From Demequina activiva (GTDB taxonomy: Bacteria; Actinomycetota; Actinomycetes; Actinomycetales; Demequinaceae), in the NCBI RefSeq assembly GCF_016862815.1, contig NZ_BONR01000005.1, forward strand, positions 62,001-126,000: a stretch of 64,000 bases of DNA, written 5' to 3'. Position 1 is the stretch's first letter. Each line of letters opens with the position of its first letter. Under the pieces are notes generated by a model, which worked only from the letters and a program-made list of their open reading frames with translations, was not told where the DNA came from and did no database searches. A program made the position numbers and the translations under genes. Of the stretch, positions 35,023 to 46,182 are shown piece after piece.

Positions 35023-36746
35023 GGCTGCGAGGGCTCGCGATCATGTGCGCCGCCGTCCTTGCGTTGGCGGCGTGCGCCTCGATCCCGGACTCCGGTCCGG
35101 TCAACGAGGGCGACGCGGACGTGTCGCCCGTCGAGCCGCTGGTGCCCATCCAGGAGGGGCCCAACCCCGGCGACGACCCCGAGGCGATCGTCCGCGGCTT
35201 CCTCACCGCATCCGCGGGCGGGGTCGCGACGGACTTCTCGGTCGCGCGCGAGTTCCTCACGGAGGAGGCCGCGGCCCAGTGGGACCCCACCGTCCAGACC
35301 CTCGTCTACGACTCGGGAACCGTGACGCCCGACTGGGACGAGCCGAGCCGGACCGTGACCTACGAGGTTCCCCTCGCATCGGCCGTCGACGAGTCGGGGC
35401 GCCGCGTCGACGCTGCGGGCGACGAGGTCGCGCGCCTGGAGTTCACCGTGGCGCTGGACGACGACGATCAGTGGCGCATCTCGCGACTCGAGGACGGCGT
35501 GCTGCTGACGCAGGCGAACTTCGACCGGTTCTTCCGCCCCGTGGATCTGGTGTTCGCCACGGCGGACCGCACCACGATCGTGCCGGAGCTGCGGTGGCTC
35601 CCGGACAACAACGTGGCGACGTCCGCGGCCCGCGAGCTCATCGAGGGGCCGTCCACCTGGCTCGCTGACGCGGTGCTCACCGGCTTCCCGGCGACCGCCG
35701 CGCTCGCGGTCGAGTCGGTGGTGGTCAGCGGCGGCGTCGCGACCGTGGACCTCACGGTGCAGTCGGCCGGCACGGCGGACGAGCGGGCCCTGGCCGAGGA
35801 GCAGATGCGCCAGACCCTGACGGGGCTGCCGTCCGTGACGGACGTGGACGTGCGCATCGGCGGGCTGCCCATCGCGGGCGACGGCTCCATCGCGCTCGCC
35901 ACGGCCCCGGTGCCCGAAGAGACGGCTGCCGCGATCGTGAACGATCAGCTGGGGATGTGGGACGGCGAGGACCTGTTCGTGGGCCCGCTGGCCTCCGGCG
36001 GGCTCGGCGAGGGGTCCTACGGCGTGGCGATGGCGTACGACGGCGGCACGGTGGCGTTCGTGAGGGGTGGCAGCGCGCTCGTGACCACGCCGTCGCTCGG
36101 TGCCGCGGGAACGGTGCTGGTCGAGGCGACGAGCGGCCTCGGTGAGCCCACGGGCCTGCTCGAGGCGCAGACGGTGCGTACGGGCGATGCGCTCGTGTCG
36201 CCCTCCTACGACCGCCACGGCTACCTGTGGACCGCGGAGCGGACGGGCGCCGGAGGGCTGGTCGCGGTGGCCCCGGACGGCACGTCGGTGGAGCTGGCCA
36301 GCGAGTGGCTCCAGACCCGTTCTGTCATTGGCCTGTCGGTGTCGCGGGACGACGCGCGACTGGCCGTGATCTCCCGCTCGGGTGGGCAGCCGGCTGTCGA
36401 GCTGGCCGCGATCGTGCGCGACGCAGACGGCGCTCCGCTGAGCCTGGGGGAGCCGATCTCCGCCGGCGCCGGCGTGGGCGCAGGGGTCGACGTGGTGTGG
36501 GTCGACGACACGACGGTGGGCGTGCTGGGCGAGCCGCTCGACGGCTCGCCCTCACCGCTGTGGCTGGTCCAGGTGGGGGGCGGCACGTCGACGATTCTGT
36601 CCGTGAGGCAAGCCGTCGACATGGCGGTGCGCTCGGGCGAGTCGACAGTGCTGGTGGTCGCCGCGGACGGCACCGTCGAGGAACGCTCGGGGTCCTCCTG
36701 GGCGCCGGTCACGCAAGGCGTGGCCGAGCTCGCGTACTCGGGCTGA
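35019..36746 (+). CDS. lpqB: Lipoprotein LpqB, MtrB accessory protein
   Basis: A 575-residue lipoprotein. The signal peptide ends in lipobox LAAC at residue 19. A GerMN-like domain lies in the first half and a beta-propeller-like repeat region in the second (SVELASEWLQTRSVIGLSVS, ARLAVISRSGG). LpqB contacts the extracellular domain of MtrB and tunes signalling. The start ATGAGGCTGCG overlaps the mtrB stop as ATGA; longer in-frame readings upstream lie within mtrB. Confidence 0.95.
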   Translation: MRLRGLAIMCAAVLALAACASIPDSGPVNEGDADVSPVEPLVPIQEGPNPGDDPEAIVRGFLTASAGGVATDFSVAREFLTEEAAAQWDPTVQTLVYDSGTVTPDWDEPSRTVTYEVPLASAVDESGRRVDAAGDEVARLEFTVALDDDDQWRISRLEDGVLLTQANFDRFFRPVDLVFATADRTTIVPELRWLPDNNVATSAARELIEGPSTWLADAVLTGFPATAALAVESVVVSGGVATVDLTVQSAGTADERALAEEQMRQTLTGLPSVTDVDVRIGGLPIAGDGSIALATAPVPEETAAAIVNDQLGMWDGEDLFVGPLASGGLGEGSYGVAMAYDGGTVAFVRGGSALVTTPSLGAAGTVLVEATSGLGEPTGLLEAQTVRTGDALVSPSYDRHGYLWTAERTGAGGLVAVAPDGTSVELASEWLQTRSVIGLSVSRDDARLAVISRSGGQPAVELAAIVRDADGAPLSLGEPISAGAGVGAGVDVVWVDDTTVGVLGEPLDGSPSPLWLVQVGGGTSTILSVRQAVDMAVRSGESTVLVVAADGTVEERSGSSWAPVTQGVAELAYSG

Positions 36747-36824
36747 GGGGCCCAGCGCGTCCCCAGGACGGCCGATGCGCGCTCGTGTCCTCAGCCGGCG
36801 CACCGTCGCGCTGCGGTGGCTCGC

Positions 36825-37583
36825 ATGAGCGCCCAGCCTGGGGTCATGAGACCTGCGACTGCGGGGCGCGCCCTCGCCCAGGCGGTGCGTGACCTCGCGC
36901 GCGTGGTGGTTCCCGTGGCGTGCCCCGGATGCTCGGAGCCGGACGTGCGGCTGTGCGGGGCGTGCGCCGCGGCCTGGCACGAGCCGCCGGTGCGGGTGGA
37001 GACCTGCGCGCCGCGCCTGGACATCGAGGGTCGGGCGGGCCTGCCGGTGTGGTCGATCGCCGCGCACGACGGTCCGGTGGCGGGCGTGGTGGGCTCGTGG
37101 AAGGACGGGGCGCGGCGCGACCTCGACGGATGGCTGGCGACGTCGATGACGCGCGCGTGCCGTGTCGTGGGCGCCGAGCTGGCCGCAGCAGGCGTGCGCT
37201 CCGTGGCCGTGGTGCCGGCGCCGGCGCGCGCAGCGAGCACGCGGCGCCGGGGCGTCGACCTGCCGTGGATCCTCGCTCGCGGCGCCGCAGCCGGGCTCAG
37301 GCAGTCAGGCCTGCAGGCACAGGTGGTGCGGGCGCTGCGCATCGGCGCGGGGGAGTCCCGCGGCAGCTCGGCTCGCGGTCGCTGGCGCGATGCGAGCAGG
37401 TCGGTGACCTGTCGCGTCGCGCCGGCCCACGCGGTCCTGCTCGTGGACGACGTCCTCACCACCGGCGCCACGCTCGCGGCGTGTGCGGGGGCGCTGGAGG
37501 GGCGCGGCGGGAGCGCGATCGGGGCGGTCACGGCAACGTTCGTCGACACTGGTCGCGCCGATCCGGCGCGGGGTCTAGGGTGA
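36825..37583 (+). CDS. ComF-like phosphoribosyltransferase-domain protein
   Basis: A 252-residue protein. An N-terminal four-cysteine zinc finger (CPGCSEPDVRLCGAC) is followed by a type I phosphoribosyltransferase fold ending in the PRPP loop AVLLVDDVLTTGATLAACAG. This is the ComF/GntX family, needed for DNA uptake in competent bacteria; actinobacterial members beside lpqB and hpf have no proven role. Start candidates are GTG 36816, ATG 36825 and ATG 36846; the middle one is chosen because a GGTGG stretch lies about six bases upstream. Confidence 0.85.
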   Translation: MSAQPGVMRPATAGRALAQAVRDLARVVVPVACPGCSEPDVRLCGACAAAWHEPPVRVETCAPRLDIEGRAGLPVWSIAAHDGPVAGVVGSWKDGARRDLDGWLATSMTRACRVVGAELAAAGVRSVAVVPAPARAASTRRRGVDLPWILARGAAAGLRQSGLQAQVVRALRIGAGESRGSSARGRWRDASRSVTCRVAPAHAVLLVDDVLTTGATLAACAGALEGRGGSAIGAVTATFVDTGRADPARGLG

Positions 37584-37707
37584 GGAGCAGACGACGACTG
37601 TCGTCACCTTCCAGACAGTTGGAGGTGATGCCGCAGGCGCACAGAACGCGCCGCCACCACCCCTGCCATGGCCGCCTGGCCGCCCCGCTGCTGAAGGAGT
37701 TTTCACC

Positions 37708-38379
37708 ATGGACATCGCGATCGTCGGACGCCACACGAAGGTCTCTGAGGACATGCGCCAGAAGATCTTCGAGAGGATGGAGAAGGTCGAGTCGCTCGCT
37801 CCCCGTGCCACCCGTGCAGAGATCAACGTGGTGCATGAGCGCAATCCGCGCCTGGCCTCCGATCGCGAGAGGGTCGAGATCACGCTCCACGACCACGGGG
37901 TGATCCGCGCAGAGGCCGCCGCAGACGATCGTCACGTCGCCCTCGAACGCGCGTCCGCACGCATCGTCGAGCAGCTGCGCCGGCAGCACGAGCGCCGCGC
38001 GAAGCGCCACAACAGCAAGCCTTCCCTGCACGCGGTGGTCGCGCAGGACCTCGCAGCCGACGGCACGGATGCGCGGTCGGGGTCCTCGGAGGAGGAGCGC
38101 GTCGAGAGCGTGGAGTCCTGGGAGGGCGCGCCCCACGACGCCACCGTGGAGGTTCCGGTAGACGGGACCCCCATCACCATCCGCTCCAAGACGCACAAGG
38201 CCTCGCCGATCACCGTCGCCGAGGCCATCGACCAGATGGAGCTCGTGGGCCACGACTTCTACCTGTTCCTCGACGCGGACTCAGGACTCGCATCGGCCGT
38301 CTACCGTCGTCGCGGCTGGACCTACGGCGTGATCCGCATTGAGGACGAGACCGAGAGCGCCGGCCGCGAGAGCGCCTGA
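37708..38379 (+). CDS. hpf: Long-form ribosome hibernation promoting factor
   Basis: A 223-residue protein. The N-terminal S30AE domain (MDIAIVGRHTKVSEDMRQKI ...) binds the decoding region of the 30S subunit. A charged linker (110-155) leads to the C-terminal dimerisation domain (SKTHKASPITVAEAIDQM, VYRRRGWTYGVIRIE) that pairs ribosomes as 100S dimers. This long form is usual in Actinobacteria. GAAGGAG lies seven bases before the ATG. The 124-base leader contains a GACGAC/GTCGTC dyad of unknown meaning. Confidence 0.95.
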   Translation: MDIAIVGRHTKVSEDMRQKIFERMEKVESLAPRATRAEINVVHERNPRLASDRERVEITLHDHGVIRAEAAADDRHVALERASARIVEQLRRQHERRAKRHNSKPSLHAVVAQDLAADGTDARSGSSEEERVESVESWEGAPHDATVEVPVDGTPITIRSKTHKASPITVAEAIDQMELVGHDFYLFLDADSGLASAVYRRRGWTYGVIRIEDETESAGRESA

Positions 38380-38422
38380 CCTGGCGGTGCGGCATCGCCG
38401 AGGCGGTGCCGTACCGCGCCAG

Positions 38423-38428
38423 TAGTCT
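38423..38428 (+). promoter_or_regulatory. Likely -10 element of the EamA transporter (leaderless)
   Basis: TAGTCT ends six bases before the GTG start at 38435. Confidence 0.5.
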
Positions 38429-38434
38429 CACGGA

Positions 38435-39319
38435 GTGCGCACCCGTGACTTCATGCTCGTCGTCCTCGCGGCGACCCTGTGGGGCACCGGCGGCGTGCTC
38501 GGCACCGTGCTGTCCGACGGCGGCGCGGTCCCGCCCGCGTCGGTGGCGATGTGGCGCATGCTCATCGCGGGGGTGGTGCTCACCGGCTGGGTGCTGCTGC
38601 GAGGAGGGATCGGACGCCTCGACCGTCCCGCGCGCACGCGCATCCTGCTCACCGGTGGACTCACGGGCCTGTTCGAGGTCCTGTACTTCACCGGGATCTC
38701 GCTCGCGGGAGTGGGCCTCGCGACCCTCGTGGCGATCGGCTCGGCCCCGGTGTGGGTCGCGGTCGGGGATGCCGTGCGCGAGCGGTCGTGGCCACCGCTG
38801 CGCTCCTTGGGCGCGCTGGCCCTGGCGCTCGCAGGCCTGCTCGCGCTCCTGGGATCGTCGCTGGGAGCATCGGACCGCGCGATCGCCGGTGTCCTCGTGT
38901 CGCTCCTCACGGGCGCGTCCTTCGCCGCGGTGACAGTGCTGAACCGCAGCCCGGTGCCGGGACTCACGACGGTCCGTCTCACGGCGCTGTCCTTCCTGTC
39001 GGGAGGCGTCATGCTGCTGCCAGTGGCCGCCGTGCTCGGCTGGGGCGTCCCGGCTGGGGTGGAGGCCTGGACGGTGGCGCTGGCCATGGGCATCGGCTCG
39101 ACGGCGCTCGCGTACGTCGCCTATCTGTCCGGTCTGGTCACGGTGCCGCCGTTCGTGGCCACCGTCGTGACCCTGCTGGAGCCGCTCGTGGCCGCGGTCC
39201 TGGGCGCGATCGTGTTCGCGGAGCGGCTGGGCTGGTGGGGAGCCCTCGGAGGTCTCGCGCTCGCGGGCGCGGTGGTGCTGTTGCGCCCTCAGCGAGACGA
39301 ACCGGCGACGGTGCCGTGA
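38435..39319 (+). CDS. EamA-family (DMT) transporter
   Basis: A 294-residue membrane protein with ten predicted helices in two EamA repeats; the first opens with FMLVVLAATLWGTGGVLG and the second spans about residues 150-285 (IAGVLVSLLTGASFAAVTVL). Drug/metabolite transporter family members export amino acids, purines or other small metabolites. The substrate is unknown. The GTG start fits a leaderless promoter. The gene lies between hpf and secA but has its own promoter. Confidence 0.88.
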   Translation: MRTRDFMLVVLAATLWGTGGVLGTVLSDGGAVPPASVAMWRMLIAGVVLTGWVLLRGGIGRLDRPARTRILLTGGLTGLFEVLYFTGISLAGVGLATLVAIGSAPVWVAVGDAVRERSWPPLRSLGALALALAGLLALLGSSLGASDRAIAGVLVSLLTGASFAAVTVLNRSPVPGLTTVRLTALSFLSGGVMLLPVAAVLGWGVPAGVEAWTVALAMGIGSTALAYVAYLSGLVTVPPFVATVVTLLEPLVAAVLGAIVFAERLGWWGALGGLALAGAVVLLRPQRDEPATVP

Positions 39320-39324
39320 CCGCC

Positions 39325-39330
39325 TACGAT
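39325..39330 (+). promoter_or_regulatory. Putative -10 element of secA
   Basis: TACGAT would start transcription near 39337, leaving a 26-base leader that carries AGGAG before the GTG start. No -35 element is recognisable. Confidence 0.35.
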
Positions 39331-39362
39331 GGTGGACGGATTCGAATCGCTAGGAGTTGCAC

Positions 39363-42185
<2,823 letters not shown>

Positions 42186-42199
42186 CGCGGGTCCCCTGA

Positions 42200-42586
42200 C
42201 TACCCCAGGTGGATCTCGGTCACCAGCCACCGGCCGGTGACGTCCTCGAGGCGCATGGCGACTGGCCGGACGCGGCCGTCGACCTCGACCACGATCGCGA
42301 CCTCAGCCGCTGTCGCTGAGACGCGGCACGAGCGGGCGCGCCGCACGGAGACCGTCCCAGGCGACCGTCGGGAGGCTCGGCGCGCCAGGGAGCGCTGTCG
42401 GGCGACCTGTGCGAACACGGAGGGCTCCACCCAGCGCACGTAGGCATCGAGGCTGGTGCCACCGAGAACCGCCTCCATCGCCGCCTTGGCCACCGTGCAG
42501 GCCAAAGGAGTGGGGTCGCCCAGCACGCGGCGCTGTCGAGCGTACGGACGGACGCTCGACACGGCGTACGCGGGCTGGGCGCTCAT
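42200..42586 (-). CDS. Rv3235 family protein
   Basis: A 128-residue protein of the actinobacterial Rv3235/DUF6459 family, found near secA. The recognisable parts are CTVAKAAMEAVLGGTSLDAYVRW and the C-terminal beta strands EVAIVVEVDGRVRPVAMRL with TGRWLVTEIHLG. The family is sometimes annotated from its NTF2-like fold; no enzymatic activity is known. The ATG chosen (MSAQPAYAV) overlaps the stop of the upstream LysM gene as ATGA, so the two are co-expressed. The stop lies 15 bases from the convergent secA stop. Confidence 0.8.
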   Translation of the reverse strand: MSAQPAYAVSSVRPYARQRRVLGDPTPLACTVAKAAMEAVLGGTSLDAYVRWVEPSVFAQVARQRSLARRASRRSPGTVSVRRARSCRVSATAAEVAIVVEVDGRVRPVAMRLEDVTGRWLVTEIHLG

Positions 42587-43341
42587 CGCCGCCACCCCGC
42601 GGGCAGGGTCAGCTCGTCTCCGGGATGGATGAGCGCGGGGTCATCGCCGATGCTCGAGCGGTTGATGCTGTAGAGCTCGGGCCACGCCGCGGTCACCTCG
42701 GCATCGGTGCCGCCGGTGACCCGAGCCGTGATGCTCCACAGCGACTCGCCTGGCTCGACGCGATGGACCCCGCGATCCTCGGGCGGACGTGGTGCGCTCG
42801 CCTGATCCTCGTCACGTGGACCGGAGCCGTCGCTCTCGGCGGGTGGGTCGGCCGCCGCCTGGCGCGGCGGCGCCGCGTCCACCGAGGGCTGCACCCATCC
42901 CGCGTCCGGTGCCTGTGCACTGCGCGGCGCCACCCAACCGGCGTCGATCGGTGCGGGAGTGCTCTCTGATCCGTCGGTGGGCAGGGGTGCGGAGGCCGCG
43001 GGGATCGCGAGGCCCGTGAGCGCAGAGCCCGAGACGGCGATCGCGACCACGCGACGCCATGCGGCGGGGCTGGCGCGTTCAGCCAGCCGGCGAGCGCGCG
43101 AGTGCACGGGTGCGACGGTCATCGCGAGCGTGGTTGCGGTGAGGACGAGTGAGGTGGCGGCCCCGGCCACGGCCGCCGCCGCCACCAGGATGTCGGCGAT
43201 GGCCGCAGCGGGGGAGCCCAGTCCGCCCACTGCCGCCGCGGCTTGGACCGCCAGGAGCCAGCCGATCGCCGGGGTGAAGAGGACGGCGACGATGGCGGCC
43301 AGCCGCTGGAGGCGCGTTCCGGGGGATCGGCGGGAGCTCAT
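42583..43341 (-). CDS. LysM-domain membrane protein
   Basis: A 252-residue protein. Two hydrophobic segments (about 13-35 and 41-68) and a third near 90-105 are followed by a Pro/Ala-rich extracytoplasmic linker. A C-terminal LysM repeat (HRVEPGESLWSITARVTGG ... NRSSIGDDPALIHPGDELTLP) would bind peptidoglycan glycans. It is coupled to the Rv3235-like gene. The upstream region carries two ATCAAAC direct repeats, unusually AT-rich for this genome. The likely role is wall association near the Sec machinery, but this is inference. Confidence 0.82.
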   Translation of the reverse strand: MSSRRSPGTRLQRLAAIVAVLFTPAIGWLLAVQAAAAVGGLGSPAAAIADILVAAAAVAGAATSLVLTATTLAMTVAPVHSRARRLAERASPAAWRRVVAIAVSGSALTGLAIPAASAPLPTDGSESTPAPIDAGWVAPRSAQAPDAGWVQPSVDAAPPRQAAADPPAESDGSGPRDEDQASAPRPPEDRGVHRVEPGESLWSITARVTGGTDAEVTAAWPELYSINRSSIGDDPALIHPGDELTLPAGWRR

Positions 43342-43358
43342 GGGTGACCCTTCGTCTC

Positions 43359-43375
43359 GTTTGATGCTGTTTGAT
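43359..43375 (-). promoter_or_regulatory. Tandem ATCAAAC repeats upstream of the LysM gene
   Basis: On the minus strand ATCAAAC occurs twice with a 3-base spacer (43369-43375 and 43359-43365), one helical turn apart, 18 bases before the LysM gene start. Such head-to-tail repeats suit a regulator that binds cooperatively on one DNA face. No known consensus is recognised. Confidence 0.4.
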
Positions 43376-43461
43376 ACCTGTAGATATACACGAGTCGCGT
43401 TTTGTCGTCCATGGCGACGTGTCTGTGGCTGTGGAGAAAGCCGCGCCCTAGGTTGGGTTCC

Positions 43462-43968
43462 ATGCGATGGGAAGCACTGTTCCGCGATCTCGAGGCTCAG
43501 GCGGACGCTCAGGCTGACGAGCAGTGGCGTCACGAGGTGGCGGAGCGCACGCGCGGAGAGCGTGCGAGCGTGACGGTGGCCGCGCGCGTGGCCGCGGCAC
43601 GGGGAGGGTCCGTGAGTGCCGTGCTGCGCGACGGCACCCGGGTGAGTGGAGTGCTGGTCGACTCGGGAGGGGATTGGGCTCTTGTGACGGACGGCGGGCG
43701 CCAGCACCTGGTGTCGCTGGCCTCAGTGGCGGTGCTCGACGGACTGCCACGCCGTGCGGACGTGCTGAGCGCCGTCGAGAGCAGGCTCAGCATCGCGCAC
43801 GCCTTGCGTGCGCTGAGTCGTGAGCGGGCGCGGGTCGCGGTGCGCACCGGGGTCGAGGTGGCTGGCGTGATCGTCGGCGTGGGCGCGGATCACATCAACG
43901 TGCTCACGGACGCGGGCGTGACGACGACGGTCCCGCTGGCCTCGATCCTCGAGGTGGCGCAGGGCTAG
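43462..43968 (+). CDS. Conserved actinobacterial hypothetical protein
   Basis: A 168-residue protein beginning MRWEALFRDLEAQADAQADE, a motif I recall from small Micrococcales proteins sometimes mislabelled as Fis-type regulators. Two similar beta-rich halves (VSAVLRDGTRVSGVLVDSGG and VAVRTGVEVAGVIVGVGAD) look like an Sm-like or SH3-like duplication around a helical middle. No DNA-binding helix-turn-helix is evident. The start is the ATG at 43462; the 20-residue in-frame extension to 43402 has no similarity. It overlaps the convergent HTH gene by four bases. Confidence 0.7.
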   Translation: MRWEALFRDLEAQADAQADEQWRHEVAERTRGERASVTVAARVAAARGGSVSAVLRDGTRVSGVLVDSGGDWALVTDGGRQHLVSLASVAVLDGLPRRADVLSAVESRLSIAHALRALSRERARVAVRTGVEVAGVIVGVGADHINVLTDAGVTTTVPLASILEVAQG

Positions 43969-44183
43969 GCGTCCGCGCCGCGTGCCTGCGCGGCCCGGCG
44001 ACGAGAGGCCTCGTACTGGCGCTCGATGTAGCCCTCCAGCTCGGTGGCCTCGACGCGCCACACGCCCCTACCGCCTACCTGGATGGCAGGAAGATCGCCC
44101 GATCGCACGAGCGCATAGGCCTGCTGAGAGGAGATGTTGAGCGCTTCCTGGACGTCGTCCAGGGTGAGGAAACGGGGGCTCAT
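43965..44183 (-). CDS. Small helix-turn-helix (MerR/excisionase-like) DNA-binding protein
   Basis: A 72-residue protein with a winged HTH_17 domain: FLTLDDVQEALNISSQQAYALV, then RSGDLPAIQVGGRGVWRVE, followed by a charged helical tail. Excisionase-family proteins of this size recognise AT-rich direct repeats. The neighbourhood is core chromosome with no integrase, so it is more likely a housekeeping regulator than a phage excisionase. The start ATG at 44183 is supported by the alignment of the HTH at the N-terminus. Confidence 0.8.
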   Translation of the reverse strand: MSPRFLTLDDVQEALNISSQQAYALVRSGDLPAIQVGGRGVWRVEATELEGYIERQYEASRRRAAQARGADA

Positions 44184-44310
44184 GCCGACATTCTCGCATG
44201 GGGCCGTGAGGAGGCCGGGATTGTCCACAGGGCCTTGGCAACACCGTGAACTCTGGGCAGGATAGGCGCGAACGACATCGCCGCGCGCGGCATGGACGGC
44301 TGGGGGGAAC

Positions 44311-44934
44311 ATGGCTGACGACGGCTCGGTCGCCGGGAGGCTGCGCCGGCCCACGTGGCGCGATCCTCGGCTCCTGGTGGGCATCCTGCTGATGACGGTC
44401 GCGGTCGTCGGAGTCGCGGCTGCCGTGAGGGCTGCGGACCAGACCGAGCCGCACTACGTCGCGGCCCGCACGCTCGTGCCAGGGACGGTGATCGACCGGG
44501 AGGATCTCGACGTCGTTCGGGTCCGCATCGAGGACGGCGCCTACCTTCCCGTCGACACTGCCCAGCCGTGGGGTGACGTGGTGACCCGCACGGTGGCGGC
44601 AGGCGAGCTGGTCCCACAGTCCTCCGTGGAGCCCGAGGGAGCCTATGACGGGCGCGTGATCGGGGTGGTCGCGCACGCTCCCCTCGCCCCGGACCTCGTC
44701 GCAGGAGCGACGGTCGATCTGTGGATCGCACCACCAGCGTCCGATGCGCTGCCGACCGCCTCGCTGGTCGCGGAGAACGTGGTGGTCGCCGACGTGGACC
44801 GGGACAGCGGGGGCTTCGCGGTGTCGGGCGGCCAGACCGTCTACCTCGCTGTGCCGCAGGACCAGGTGCAGGCGGTGCTCGATGCGCTCAGCGCAGGCGG
44901 CGACGTCACGATCGTGGGCCGCGGAGGCTCGTGA
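44311..44934 (+). CDS. SAF-domain membrane protein (CpaB/RcpC-like)
   Basis: A 207-residue protein with an N-terminal membrane helix (about 22-43) and an extracytoplasmic SAF domain (YVAARTLVPGTVIDREDLDVV). Family relatives are CpaB/RcpC pilus-assembly proteins and antifreeze-like sugar-binding domains. The stop overlaps the next gene, which encodes a CpaE-like ATPase, but no Flp pilin, TadA motor or secretin gene is near. The ATG follows a GGGGGAAC stretch. Confidence 0.8.
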   Translation: MADDGSVAGRLRRPTWRDPRLLVGILLMTVAVVGVAAAVRAADQTEPHYVAARTLVPGTVIDREDLDVVRVRIEDGAYLPVDTAQPWGDVVTRTVAAGELVPQSSVEPEGAYDGRVIGVVAHAPLAPDLVAGATVDLWIAPPASDALPTASLVAENVVVADVDRDSGGFAVSGGQTVYLAVPQDQVQAVLDALSAGGDVTIVGRGGS

Positions 44935-46178
44935 TGGCTGCCATCGGCGTCATCATCGCCGTGGCGGCTCGCGACGAGGGCGAGCTCGCCGCCGCCATCG
45001 ACGCGCACCCGCGGCTCGCGGTGGTGCGCCGATGCGCGGACCTCGCGGAGGCCGTGGGCGCTGCGCGTGCCGGTGTCGCCGGCGCGGTGGTGGTCGCGGA
45101 GCAGCCGCGCCTCACCAGGGATTCCGTCGCGGCGCTGCTGGACAGCGGGGTCGCAGTCATCGGAGTGCCGTCGACGCCTGAGGCCGGCGAGCAGCTGCGC
45201 GCGGTCGGTCTCGGCACCGTCGTGCCCGCAGGAGCCGACGCGCAGGTGGTCGCGAACGAGATCGTGGGCGCGATGGCGCTGCGGGCGGCCGTGCAACCGC
45301 GGGCGCAGGACGGCGCGAGGGACCGTGGTGAGCCCGGAACCCTCGTCGCCGTGTGGGGGCCGGCCGGTGCGCCTGGCCGCACCACGATCGCTGTCAACCT
45401 CGCGGCCGAGCATGCGCGTCGCGGTTCCCGCACTCTCGTGGTGGACGCGGATGTCTACGGCGGCGCCGTCGCTCAGGCACTGGGCCTCACGGACGAGGTG
45501 GCTGGCGTCGCCGGCGCCGTGCGTGAGGCCCAGCACGGCTCGATCGATGCGGCGATCATCGAGCGGCACAGCATCGAGGCACTGCCTGGCCTGTGGGCTC
45601 TCACCGGCATCACTCGAGCGGAGCGGTGGGCGGAGCTCGCGCCGTCGGCCACGACGGAGGTGCTCCGAGCGGCGTGCCGAGCCTTCGACGCCGTGGTCGT
45701 GGATGTGGGCTTCTCGCTCGAGAGCGCGGGGCCACTCGGCTCCGAAGGGATGCCGGAGCGCAACGGGGTGACGCTGGCGGTGCTCGCGGTGGCGGACCAC
45801 GTGGTCGCCGTCGGCGGTGCGGAGCCCCTGTCCATGCAGCGACTGATCCACGGGATCGGTGCGCTGCGGGAGAGCATGGACGGCGAGCCGACCGTCGTGG
45901 TCAACAAGGTGCGCGCGGACGTGGCTGGGCCCCGGCCGGCCGAGGCGGTCGCGGACCTGCTCGCGCGATTCGCGTCCGTCGACCGCATTCGCGTGGTGCC
46001 CTGGGATCCCGCCGCGTGCGACGCCGCAGCCATGACGGGACGGGTGCTGGCGGAATGCGCACCGCGCTCGAAGGCGCGCAAGGCCATCGCGGGCCTTGCG
46101 GAGGCGGTCCTGCCCGCTTCCGCCACGTCCGCGCCGCCGCGTCGTCCCCGCATGGCGACGGCGCCGGTGGGACACTGA
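44934..46178 (+). CDS. CpaE/MinD-like P-loop ATPase
   Basis: A 414-residue protein. The first 130 residues resemble an atypical receiver domain. A deviant Walker A, VWGPAGAPGRTTIAVNLA, matches the CpaE/ParA pattern, except that the first ParA-type lysine position reads Ala-Pro and the usual GK[ST] lysine is Arg (GRTT). LVVDADVYGG and VVVDVGFSLE follow as Walker A' and B. Such proteins position pilus or secretion machines on the membrane. The ATG overlaps the SAF gene stop (TGATG), and GGAGG lies upstream, so the two act together. Confidence 0.78.
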   Translation: MAAIGVIIAVAARDEGELAAAIDAHPRLAVVRRCADLAEAVGAARAGVAGAVVVAEQPRLTRDSVAALLDSGVAVIGVPSTPEAGEQLRAVGLGTVVPAGADAQVVANEIVGAMALRAAVQPRAQDGARDRGEPGTLVAVWGPAGAPGRTTIAVNLAAEHARRGSRTLVVDADVYGGAVAQALGLTDEVAGVAGAVREAQHGSIDAAIIERHSIEALPGLWALTGITRAERWAELAPSATTEVLRAACRAFDAVVVDVGFSLESAGPLGSEGMPERNGVTLAVLAVADHVVAVGGAEPLSMQRLIHGIGALRESMDGEPTVVVNKVRADVAGPRPAEAVADLLARFASVDRIRVVPWDPAACDAAAMTGRVLAECAPRSKARKAIAGLAEAVLPASATSAPPRRPRMATAPVGH

Positions 46179-46182
46179 ACGC

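Noticed and set aside
37584-37707. Possible riboswitch or attenuator in the hpf leader (GACGAC/GTCGTC dyad)
   Set aside because: The dyad is short, and no known riboswitch core is recognisable. An in-frame short peptide there runs into hpf in another frame.
43965-44183. Phage excisionase indicating a mobile element
   Set aside because: No integrase, attachment repeat or phage gene is near, and the neighbourhood is conserved core chromosome.
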